A stretch of DNA of 26,675 bases from positions 1-26,675 of the forward strand of contig DCFS01000213.1 of NCBI GenBank assembly GCA_002319875.1, written 5' to 3'. This document shows positions 14,466 through 21,059 of this stretch, piece by piece. The DNA is from Treponema sp. UBA1798 (lineage in GTDB: Bacteria; Spirochaetota; Spirochaetia; Treponematales; Treponemataceae). Positions within the stretch are counted from its first letter, which is position 1, and each line of letters opens with the position of its first letter. The translations under genes were made by a program, and so were the position numbers. The notes beneath the pieces were generated by a model that saw only the letters and a list, made by a program, of their open reading frames with translations, was not told the origin of the DNA and did not search any database.

Positions 14466-17443
14466 TCCATATTCTTCCTGTTTTCTATTCTGACTGTACT
14501 CAAAAACGGCAGTTCATCGTCCTTCAGCACCAGTTTTTCAACAACAACACCTGCATCTTCATCGTAAATCTCAGACGCATCAACAGAAAGAATACCATCT
14601 GTTTTTTCCAGCTGTTTGAGGACAGAGCCATTCGTTACATCTTTTCCAAAACTCCAGCCCGAACCTGTATCACCATACAGCGGATGGAAAAATTTCCATA
14701 AATCCGTTTCTATTTTTTTCTTCATCCGTTCAGTATCTACTACATCGCTCTTAAATATAATCGACAGGAATATGCTGAAATTACGGTATACGGGTCCCTG
14801 AACCAGAATGGGGGTACCAACCAGCTTGCGGCCGTTGAGGTAGTCGGTAACCCTGCGTAGCAATTCCCGTGACGGCAGTAATTTTGTCGCATAGGTAGTA
14901 CCGGAGGCCATTACGGGGATAACAACAGTACAAATTTCGCCTTTTCTGTTTTTGTCCCGCAAGCACCACGCTCTGCCCACAGAGGCCGATGCTTCCCGCG
15001 CCAACCACTGAAAATCTTCTGCGGTAACAGCACGCTGCAGACTCCTGAACACACCTGCAGCCCTTGATTTCAGGCTGTCTACCGTTTCCATATCCGCCCC
15101 GCCTTCCGCAGGATATGGATTATCGCATCCTGCAATAAACGGAATACTCTGGGCAAGTATCTGCAGCGTGTGCGCAGCTATATTACCGGCAGAACCTCCA
15201 CCGGCCTTATATTCTGCAAGTTTTATATTGAATTTCCGCCGGGGAGGATTCACCCCGTGCTGTCCGTCACCAAAAGATATCATCCCTGTTTTATAATCCA
15301 CGACGTAATGTCGTGAAAATGGATCGGAAGCATAAAAATTTTCGACTTCCCTATATCGTACCCATACTGCAGAATCTTCTATATAGTATGGTTCCGTTAT
15401 ACCATCCTTTTTCATCATCGCAAGTTCGTTTGCCGCAGGAATAGACCCCTCGTCAATATACAGGACAGTTCCAGGCAGTAACCCCACATGAGCAATGCTG
15501 AATACCTGTCCCGGTGCGCCGGTCCCTGAACCAAGAATCTCATTTTGGTATGTCCGTTCATTGCGCGCATATACAGAGTTCGGAATAATAGCCTGGATAA
15601 CTGGCTGTGATTCAAAACTGCCGGATACCATACGGACACGAAGCCAATAGCAGTCCTTCCCGAACAAACTGCATGGAACCATATTTTTCGGTGTAATAAA
15701 CTCCACGAAGCCGGATTCATGGAAAGAATCAGTCATATCATTTACAGAAATTACTTCCCATGAATTTCCATTCCAGGATTCCCATACCAGATCTACAAGG
15801 CGGGGCTGCTTTGTTTGAACAGCTTCCATCATTGAAAAAAAAGAAGGCAGAGCCGGTTTTGGTTTCGACGAAGCATTTTCATCTATTCTGAAATACAGGG
15901 ATGTATCTCCAGGAACAAGCGCCTGTGAAAAACCCAGAAAGAGTGCGGGAACTTTTTCGTTTTCTACATAAAACAACGCTACATCAGATTTATCATCTTC
16001 TCCGGTTTTTCTGCATAAACCTGATAAATCGTGCCATTGAAAATTGCTGTTTGAAAAAACTGCTGCAGGTGGTTGTTTTTTCGCTTCATAGGTAATACGT
16101 ATTTTACTGAATATTGGCGAATGGACCTTTGAACTGAATTTCCAGACCCAGTTTCCGTTTTCATCCTGGGAATATGTTCCCCCGATGGAAAAATCCTTCG
16201 TCAGCAGGCGGACTCTAATCCAGTAATGCTCTTCGTTATTGACTGCAACAGAAGACATGGTGTCCGGTATGACAAACATAACAATACCAGCCTGTTTAAA
16301 TCCGAACGTGCCATCAACGAATTCGGGAGAATCCTCTGACAGTTTACTCCAGTTTGATCCATTCCAGTATTCATATGTAAACAAAGCATTATCATTCTCA
16401 TCTCCCGCTACATAGACTTCGCTGAATGAAAACACAAGTTTTACCCTGGTTCCCCGATTCTTAAATATTTCATCGGCTGACATATAGAAGATTTCGTTGT
16501 ATGCCGGGTTTTCTGAAAAAATACGAAATACACCATTCATATCAATCAGCGTATATCCTGTTCCAGAATTGGTAAGACACTGGTCTGGCATAAATCCCAA
16601 CCCGCCAAAAATCGTTTTCAGTTCGATCGCTTTTACAGACAAAACAGAACTGCTGTCAGGAATATCAGTCAGAATTCCGCGGAGGTATATATTTTCACAT
16701 CCGTTCACCAGACATGGCTGAATATCAAGAGGTCCTGAAATATATATTGTATTGTCTTTTTTCCTGTTTCCGCCAACAGAAGAGGATGTTCCAACATGAA
16801 CCCATGATCTGCCGTCCCAGTATTCCCAGTACAGGTGGTTGACAATTTCATCGCTTGTAGAAGCAATTTCTCTTGTTGATTCAAATGAAATTTGTACATA
16901 ATTTTCTGTTTCGAGATATTTAAAAGCCGGTGATGCTATATATAAAGCATGTTCAACTGAGTTCCTCGAGTCAAACAATTCAAAGTTTTGAAGGTTCCCA
17001 TCGCTGCAAAAATCCGTCCAGTGTTCCCCGCAACGATTTACACAGCTTGTCAGGGCGCTACAGTTCACAAGAATATCCCGTTCAGTTTCAAATACGAAAT
17101 TTTCCGAATCTCCGACGACAGCCGCCACCTGTGTTCCGGCTTTGATTCTGACAGGCTTCTGATAGCCTTCAACCGGAAAAAAACTGATAACTACACGGGC
17201 ACTCTGGGGTGCCACCAGTGACAGTCCCATCAGCTCAAGCAGCGACAGATAAGTTTTTTCCGGAACCTTGTTCAGACGATACAGCGTCATCTCGGTCATC
17301 CAGGCAAAAAGCTCAACCAGTGTAATACCAGGATCAGTCGGATTATGATTAGTCCATTCAGGACAATAACGAGGAATCAGACGGATTGCTTCGGCGACAA
17401 TATCATCAAATGTTCTGTCATCCAAGTTGCTTTTTGGAATCAA
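14462..17443 (-). CDS. baseplate J-like wedge protein (Afp11-like)
   Basis: About 993 residues, the largest gene of the minus-strand unit. The N-terminus LDDRTFDDIVAEAIRLIPRY with DHNP-type NHNPTDPGITLVELFAW and LYRLNKVPEK is diagnostic of eCIS baseplate J (Afp11) proteins. The C-terminal third has LKSRAAGVFRSLQRAVTAEDF, the typical J-domain segment. I chose TTG at 17443 (GAGAGG upstream) because IPKSNLDDRTFDD fits the usual start; a longer open frame to 17515 adds a spurious hydrophobic stretch that overlaps gp25. The middle (about 200-650) carries extra beta-rich modules, including a repeated WEYWDGRSW / YEYWNGSNW / WESWNGNSW motif, suggesting three related decoration domains. With gp25 and gpI it forms the wedge. 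Confidence 0.9.
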   Translation of the reverse strand: MIPKSNLDDRTFDDIVAEAIRLIPRYCPEWTNHNPTDPGITLVELFAWMTEMTLYRLNKVPEKTYLSLLELMGLSLVAPQSARVVISFFPVEGYQKPVRIKAGTQVAAVVGDSENFVFETERDILVNCSALTSCVNRCGEHWTDFCSDGNLQNFELFDSRNSVEHALYIASPAFKYLETENYVQISFESTREIASTSDEIVNHLYWEYWDGRSWVHVGTSSSVGGNRKKDNTIYISGPLDIQPCLVNGCENIYLRGILTDIPDSSSVLSVKAIELKTIFGGLGFMPDQCLTNSGTGYTLIDMNGVFRIFSENPAYNEIFYMSADEIFKNRGTRVKLVFSFSEVYVAGDENDNALFTYEYWNGSNWSKLSEDSPEFVDGTFGFKQAGIVMFVIPDTMSSVAVNNEEHYWIRVRLLTKDFSIGGTYSQDENGNWVWKFSSKVHSPIFSKIRITYEAKKQPPAAVFSNSNFQWHDLSGLCRKTGEDDKSDVALFYVENEKVPALFLGFSQALVPGDTSLYFRIDENASSKPKPALPSFFSMMEAVQTKQPRLVDLVWESWNGNSWEVISVNDMTDSFHESGFVEFITPKNMVPCSLFGKDCYWLRVRMVSGSFESQPVIQAIIPNSVYARNERTYQNEILGSGTGAPGQVFSIAHVGLLPGTVLYIDEGSIPAANELAMMKKDGITEPYYIEDSAVWVRYREVENFYASDPFSRHYVVDYKTGMISFGDGQHGVNPPRRKFNIKLAEYKAGGGSAGNIAAHTLQILAQSIPFIAGCDNPYPAEGGADMETVDSLKSRAAGVFRSLQRAVTAEDFQWLAREASASVGRAWCLRDKNRKGEICTVVIPVMASGTTYATKLLPSRELLRRVTDYLNGRKLVGTPILVQGPVYRNFSIFLSIIFKSDVVDTERMKKKIETDLWKFFHPLYGDTGSGWSFGKDVTNGSVLKQLEKTDGILSVDASEIYDEDAGVVVEKLVLKDDELPFLSTVRIENRKNME

Positions 17444-17837
17444 TTTCTCCCCTCTCCAGATAAAAAGGATAGACCATATTAAAAAAAGTATTGACAGAGC
17501 GTATCTCGTAATCAATATGAATGTTTATTTTTGTGGGGTTATTTGCGTCAGGCTCTCCACTGACATTTTTTAATATAACGCGGGGTTCCCACTTTACGAT
17601 AGCCTCTGTTATATAATGAACTGCCAATGCGATCGTCTGCGGTGAATCGGGTGAAAATATAATTTCATTTATTGCACAGCCGAAATCAGGGCGCATAATC
17701 CGTTCACCGGGTGTTGTGCCCAGAATAATACGAATAGATTCTTCAACATTCTTTTCATAGCTGGAAGTCGCCAGGTTACCGCGAATATCCGCCGTCACGG
17801 GAAAGGCCCATCCCCTTCCCAACAGGTTTCTGTTCAA
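17418..17837 (-). CDS. baseplate wedge protein gp25-like (GPW/gp25 family, Afp9-like)
   Basis: 139 residues. FLGRGWAFP-type LLGRGWAFPVTADIRG at the N-terminus and the EESIRIILGTTPGERIMRPDFGC block are hallmarks of gp25, which forms the inner wedge of phage and injection-system baseplates. The start is TTG at 17837; a second TTG four codons downstream is possible, and neither has a strong Shine-Dalgarno site. This is the first gene of the minus-strand operon, 35 bases from the -10 hexamer of the promoter at 17872-17900. Its end overlaps the start of baseplate J by about 26 bases. Confidence 0.92.
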   Translation of the reverse strand: MNRNLLGRGWAFPVTADIRGNLATSSYEKNVEESIRIILGTTPGERIMRPDFGCAINEIIFSPDSPQTIALAVHYITEAIVKWEPRVILKNVSGEPDANNPTKINIHIDYEIRSVNTFFNMVYPFYLERGEIDSKKQLG

Positions 17838-17871
17838 TTTCTTTTTAACTCGTCACTATTAAGATATATGT

Positions 17872-17900
17872 ATTGTATCTCCGTAATTAAAAAATTTCAA
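17872..17900 (-). promoter_or_regulatory. sigma70-type promoter of the minus-strand operon
   Basis: Read on the minus strand there is TTGAAA (17900-17895), a 17-base spacer and TACAAT (17877-17872). The -10 lies 35 bases before the TTG start of gp25, leaving an untranslated leader of about 27 bases. The surrounding 140 bases are strongly AT-rich. This is the only gap of useful size before the 17.8-kb minus-strand unit. Confidence 0.7.
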
Positions 17901-17908
17901 ACATTTTG

Positions 17909-17938
17909 TTGTTTTTTTTTCAAATTTCGTGATATAAT
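17909..17938 (+). promoter_or_regulatory. extended -10 promoter of the plus-strand operon
   Basis: TGATATAAT (17930-17938) is a perfect -10 hexamer with the TGn extension. An acceptable -35 TTGTTT (17909-17914) lies 18 bases away. The -10 is 39 bases before the spike ATG. The spacer contains a long T run (17912-17920), and the two divergent promoters lie back to back with their -35 elements only 8 bases apart, so one bound regulator could control both. Confidence 0.7.
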
Positions 17939-17977
17939 TATATATATTACAATTAGATAAAAGAGAGATTAGAGAAA

Positions 17978-18610
17978 ATGGAATCTTATTTCTATCTGGC
18001 GCGGGTTTCGGACAACAAAGATCCGGACAATCTGCATCGAATTCAGGTTACAAAACATGACAGTATGGACACCGTTTCTTCGTGGATCACCTACCTTTCA
18101 CCTCAAGCCGGTGCGGGAAACGGGGTATTTTTTCTGCCTGATATCGGTGAACAGGTACTGGTTCTGGCACTTGGTGAGCGGCATACCACTCAGATTGTCA
18201 TCGGTACGATATGGTCGGAAAACTCAGTTCCCCCAGCAACAGGAGAAAACAGTAACGCCGATATGAATCAGGATGGAACAAACAGCATCCAGTTTTTCAA
18301 AAGCAGAAGCGGTAATATGCTTATCTTTGATGACACAGAGGGAGCGGAAAAAATCCAGCTGATAACAGGGGACAGTAAAACCCGCCTTGAGTTTTCCATG
18401 GCAGAGGAACTGGCCGGTTTTACTACGGAAACGGATTTGGCGGTCACTGCAAAAGGTTCTCTCTCTGTTTCAGCAGAAGAGATTGCTATGGAAGCAACTA
18501 AACAATTCAATGTTTCCTGCGAAGAACTGCAGACCAGTGCATCGAAAAGCTGCACTCTGTCTGCAGATCAGGATATGAGCCTGCAGGGATCCGGTATTGC
18601 GTTAAATTGA
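17978..18610 (+). CDS. spike protein (gp5 OB-fold / baseplate assembly protein V type)
   Basis: 210 residues. The N-terminal OB-fold region (about 1-85) shows YFYLARVSDNKDPDNLHRIQV, SSWITYLSPQAG and DIGEQVLVLALGE, as in gpV and in gp5-like domains of VgrG. A C-terminal part (about 105-210) has short repeated beta strands typical of the trimeric needle and ends abruptly at SGIALN. It complements the hub at 2164, which lacks this part; together they equal one Afp8/VgrG. No separate PAAR tip gene is visible. It is the first gene of the plus-strand unit; AGAGAG-type bases lie before the ATG. Confidence 0.88.
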   Translation: MESYFYLARVSDNKDPDNLHRIQVTKHDSMDTVSSWITYLSPQAGAGNGVFFLPDIGEQVLVLALGERHTTQIVIGTIWSENSVPPATGENSNADMNQDGTNSIQFFKSRSGNMLIFDDTEGAEKIQLITGDSKTRLEFSMAEELAGFTTETDLAVTAKGSLSVSAEEIAMEATKQFNVSCEELQTSASKSCTLSADQDMSLQGSGIALN

Positions 18611-18635
18611 AGAGTGTTTTCCAGTGCATATTATA

Positions 18636-18675
18636 GAATAATAATTAAAAACATTCCGGCCATTGGTTATTATTC
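18636..18675. repeat. 9-bp inverted repeat between spike and DUF2997 genes
   Basis: GAATAATAA (18636-18644) is repeated inverted as TTATTATTC (18667-18675) with 22 bases between. It lies in the 91-base gap between the spike stop and the DUF2997 start, the longest gap in the plus-strand unit, and ends 15 bases before the AGGAGA ribosome site. It could be an operator or a leader hairpin. The stem is all A/T apart from the end pair and would be weak, so it may be chance in AT-rich sequence. Confidence 0.35.
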
Positions 18676-18701
18676 CGTTTGATTTTCTACAGGAGAAAAA
18701 A

Positions 18702-18905
18702 ATGAGTAAAAAACAAGAACTTGAAATTTCAATTTCGGAAACCGGAGAAGTTACCGTCAACGTTATCGGTGCCAAAGGTAAAAGCTGTCTTGATTTGACG
18801 AAAGATCTCGAAGAAAGCCTGGGAACAGTAACAGCCAGGGAAGAAAAAGCATCTTTTTATGAAGATGATGAAACCGTTCAGGTTCATACCGAGGAGCATA
18901 ACTGA
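18702..18905 (+). CDS. DUF2997 protein
   Basis: 67 residues from ATG 18702, chosen because AGGAGA lies 5 bases upstream. The sequence matches DUF2997 along its whole length: LEISISETGEVTVNVIGAKG, KSCLDLTKDLEESLG, then an acidic C-terminus with FYEDDETVQVHTEE. DUF2997 proteins are small, have no known activity and are usually found beside a DUF1257 gene. Here the DUF1257 gene is about 8 kb away in the divergent unit, together with a Ycf46-like ATPase. The stop overlaps the start of the next gene by one base (TGATG). Confidence 0.85.
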   Translation: MSKKQELEISISETGEVTVNVIGAKGKSCLDLTKDLEESLGTVTAREEKASFYEDDETVQVHTEEHN

Positions 18906-19285
18906 TGAATGGTTCTGTAACTTTTTACCTTCCTTTCGGACTTGTTCTTGACGGTAACTTATACAGAAAAGGAACAATGCATCTTGCAACGACAGGGGAC
19001 GAGCTGGATATACAGTCGACAGATGAAGCAGGGATGAATACCCGATATCGCGATATTCTGCTTCTGGCAAAGGTTATTGATGAACTGGACGGATTAAAAC
19101 CGGTAACCAGAGAAATGATCGAAAATCTGTTCGAAGCCGATTTTCTGTATCTCCAGTTGTTATACAGAGAGATGAACAGCGAACTGCCGACGCAGATAAC
19201 TGCAGTCTGTCCGCAATGTCACCGGGAACATCCGGTCATGCTTCCGGAACTGTACCGTGACATGAGTATATACCAGAAGGCCTGA
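18905..19285 (+). CDS. tail assembly chaperone-like protein A
   Basis: 126 residues with AGGAG eight bases before the ATG. It resembles the small tail-assembly proteins of eCIS loci: VTFYLPFGLVLDGNLYRKGTMHLATTGDE at the start is collinear with the N-terminus of the paralogue at 20446, then YRDILLLAKVIDELDGL, FLYLQLLYREMN and a CxxC (CPQCHREHPVML) near the C-terminus. The CxxC plus nearby His residues may bind zinc. In phages such proteins coat the tape measure and deliver tube subunits. That role is inferred from family resemblance and from the paralogue's position before the tape-measure candidate. Confidence 0.7.
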   Translation: MNGSVTFYLPFGLVLDGNLYRKGTMHLATTGDELDIQSTDEAGMNTRYRDILLLAKVIDELDGLKPVTREMIENLFEADFLYLQLLYREMNSELPTQITAVCPQCHREHPVMLPELYRDMSIYQKA

Positions 19286-19286
19286 C

Positions 19287-19997
19287 ATGCTTTTACGTTC
19301 TCTGACAGACAGACAAATTCTTTACGATGCATTTCTGGACGGCGGTATACGCGACAGCCAGATACAACTGTGCGACATGGACTCTATGCAGTTTTCTTCA
19401 ATTATGTGGAATAAAACTTCAATGCAGGATACGAACGCAAACGGTATAACCTTTAAACAGAGTTCGTTTACATCCGGTATGTTTTCCCGTTCCAGTCTCA
19501 TGAACAGTACATTTACAGAATGCAAATTCAAACAGACATCCTTTTCCGGTATTACACTCATCAAATCCCGTTGGCTGAAAAGCCGGATGACGGCAGCGAC
19601 GATTGGATCATGTACGATGCAGCGCAGCGTGCTTCAGCAAATGACCATATGCGAAAGTACGTTTTCCGATTTCGAAGGAGTTATGGCAACGGTAACAGAC
19701 TGCGCTTTTTACGCGGCTGCATTCGAAATCACCTACGGGAGCGGGATGAACGGGTTTTCCGGTGCGATACTGGAGAACTGTATTTTCCTTAACTGCAGAT
19801 TTTCAGGATATCCGTTGAGAGGAGCAACACTAAAAAACTGCGTATTTGCCGGATGCAGCGGAGATATAACAGATGATGCAACGTGCTCCAATGTATTCGG
19901 ATTGCAGCACTCGGAACGGATTAATCCTACAGAACTAGTCTATCGCGACAACGCCGTGAGGATACTGAAAAATTACAATAGGAAGGAAGCGGTATGA
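19287..19997 (+). CDS. degenerate pentapeptide-repeat-like protein
   Basis: 236 residues. From about residue 35 to 190 the sequence cycles through short units with a hydrophobic or aromatic residue about every five positions and many Ser/Thr/Cys residues (for example SSFTSGMFSRSSLMNSTF, then CKFKQTSF and LENCIFLNCRFSG), as in right-handed pentapeptide-repeat helices with imperfect A(D/N)LXX units. There are about ten cysteines. No signal peptide or membrane segment is present. The C-terminal 40 residues leave the pattern and the end overlaps the next gene (ATGA). Pentapeptide-repeat proteins are typically scaffolds or binding proteins. Its role in the particle is unknown. Confidence 0.65.
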   Translation: MLLRSLTDRQILYDAFLDGGIRDSQIQLCDMDSMQFSSIMWNKTSMQDTNANGITFKQSSFTSGMFSRSSLMNSTFTECKFKQTSFSGITLIKSRWLKSRMTAATIGSCTMQRSVLQQMTICESTFSDFEGVMATVTDCAFYAAAFEITYGSGMNGFSGAILENCIFLNCRFSGYPLRGATLKNCVFAGCSGDITDDATCSNVFGLQHSERINPTELVYRDNAVRILKNYNRKEAV

Positions 19998-20443
19998 ACC
20001 GGGAAGAAGAAATACGTACCTGTATCGGAGGAATAGACAGCGAAATATTAAAAGATGCGCTGTCTATCGTATTGGCAGAACATGCGGACAAACGGATGGA
20101 TAGCGCTATGCAGCAGGCATTACCTGATTTTGCAAATTTCGCACAGGCGGTCCTTTATCTGAAAAAGAAATATCATTTTCAGGAACTTGATGCTTTTTCT
20201 ACGGAGGCGGATCTTGTCTATGTACAGGCAGGAGACAGACGGGTTCTGCTCACCGACAGAGACAGAATCCAGCCTGTTCCTCAGGGCAAAAACTTTACAG
20301 CTTCACATGACGGAACAGACTGGACTGCCGGCGGTACTGTACCAAAAGGGGACACAGGGATTTCCGGCAATACGGAAGATATGGACAACGCTTTTGAACC
20401 ACTGAAAAAGGATACATCCCGATTCAGCCATCTGGAGTTATAA
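19994..20443 (+). CDS. hypothetical 149-aa protein
   Basis: 149 residues, translationally coupled to the preceding gene (ATGA overlap, GGAAGG upstream). The N-terminal half is helical and charged (LKDALSIVLAEHADKRMD), with FAQAVLYLKKKYHFQELDAF and a YVQAGDRRVLLTDRDR strand. The C-terminal 50 residues are Gly/Thr/Asp-rich and probably disordered. I do not recognise the family. It lies between two tail-assembly-chaperone-like paralogues, so a role in tail assembly is possible. Confidence 0.6.
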   Translation: MNREEEIRTCIGGIDSEILKDALSIVLAEHADKRMDSAMQQALPDFANFAQAVLYLKKKYHFQELDAFSTEADLVYVQAGDRRVLLTDRDRIQPVPQGKNFTASHDGTDWTAGGTVPKGDTGISGNTEDMDNAFEPLKKDTSRFSHLEL

Positions 20444-20445
20444 CA

Positions 20446-20817
20446 ATGAAACTGAGAACGGAATTCAGATTTACCCTGCCGAAAGGGACAGGTATAAAAA
20501 CAGAACCCGGCAGGAAGGCAGGCGGCATCATGCGTCTGGTTCAGGTCAAAGATATCGTACAGATAGAACGTGACGGAGCAGTACAACGAGGTACAGGGGA
20601 GTTTTACGTAGTATTGTTGAGCAAGGTCATTACAGAGCTGGGGATGGAACGGATGATCACCAGAAAAACAATCGAGCAGCTCAGTCCGGTAGATTTTGCG
20701 TTTCTGGTCGACTTTCTCCACGAGATAAATCATCAGGTTATAAAAAAGATACCGTTGCACTGTCCGTCCTGCGGGCTCGACTATACAGGGGCATTTGAAC
20801 AACTGGGGGAAGTATAA
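20446..20817 (+). CDS. tail assembly chaperone-like protein B (phage G-like, zero-frame product)
   Basis: 123 residues; GGAG lies 8 bases before the ATG. It closely follows the eCIS tail-assembly-protein pattern I recall: TEFRFTLPKGTG, GGIMRLVQVKD, FYVVLLSKVITELGMERMI, DFAFLVDFLHEIN and a C-terminal CPSCG. It is a paralogue of the gene at 18905. Just before its stop (20815-20817) lie GGGGGAA and, after the stop, a strong hairpin. The -1 frame is open there and encodes a DUF6760-like domain. This is the arrangement of phage G and GT proteins, and the next complete gene occupies the tape-measure position. Confidence 0.75.
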   Translation: MKLRTEFRFTLPKGTGIKTEPGRKAGGIMRLVQVKDIVQIERDGAVQRGTGEFYVVLLSKVITELGMERMITRKTIEQLSPVDFAFLVDFLHEINHQVIKKIPLHCPSCGLDYTGAFEQLGEV

Positions 20818-20851
20818 GCCGCCCCCGGGAAACGGTTTTCCGGGAGGCGGC
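20805..20851 (+). promoter_or_regulatory. candidate -1 programmed ribosomal frameshift signal
   Basis: The zero-frame codons are CTG GGG GAA GTA TAA. The run GGGGGAA (20805-20811) lets the P-site GGG re-pair with GGG in the -1 frame, and the A-site Glu tRNA re-pair with GGA with one G-U wobble. After a 6-base spacer (20812-20817, containing the stop) comes a 15-bp hairpin: 20818-20832 pairs with 20836-20851, with one bulged A at 20845, one G-U pair and a CGG loop. No T run follows, so it is not an intrinsic terminator. The -1 frame has been open since 20799 and continues into the DUF6760-like domain. Confidence 0.6.
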
Positions 20852-21059
20852 GGATATTGCATACTATTTTCACTGGGCACGGGAAGAAATTATGGATATG
20901 ACGCAGAAAGAACGACTTTTGTGGCTGAACCAGATTAACCGGATACACAGGGAACAGAAGGTCCTGCGGGAAAAAGAAACGATGGAACAGGCAGAACGGT
21001 TGTTCACCGCACGGACGGAACAACAGGAAAAACAGAATAATTCAGGGGGAATATTATGA
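20811..21059 (+). CDS. DUF6760-like protein, probably the -1 frame extension of chaperone B
   Basis: The frame contains ISRPRETVFREAADIAYYFHW, AREEIMDM and KERLLWLNQINRI, which matches the short eCIS-linked DUF6760 pattern I recall (an E.A.IAY.FHW core, then a W..QI helix). It ends with a charged helix and a stop overlapping the next ATG (ATGA). No ATG, GTG or TTG lies in this frame before the FHW core; the first ATG (20892, GGGAAG upstream) would remove it. So the core is made either by a -1 frameshift from the preceding gene, giving a fusion of about 204 residues, or from a non-standard start such as ATA 20814. An internal start at 20892 would give 55 residues. Confidence 0.65.
   Translation, partial: SISRPRETVFREAADIAYYFHWAREEIMDMTQKERLLWLNQINRIHREQKVLREKETMEQAERLFTARTEQQEKQNNSGGIL

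Noticed and set aside
20818..20851. Strong hairpin after the chaperone B stop as an intrinsic terminator
   Set aside because: No T run follows on the plus strand, and it lies inside an open frame that encodes a conserved-looking domain; a frameshift stimulator fits better.
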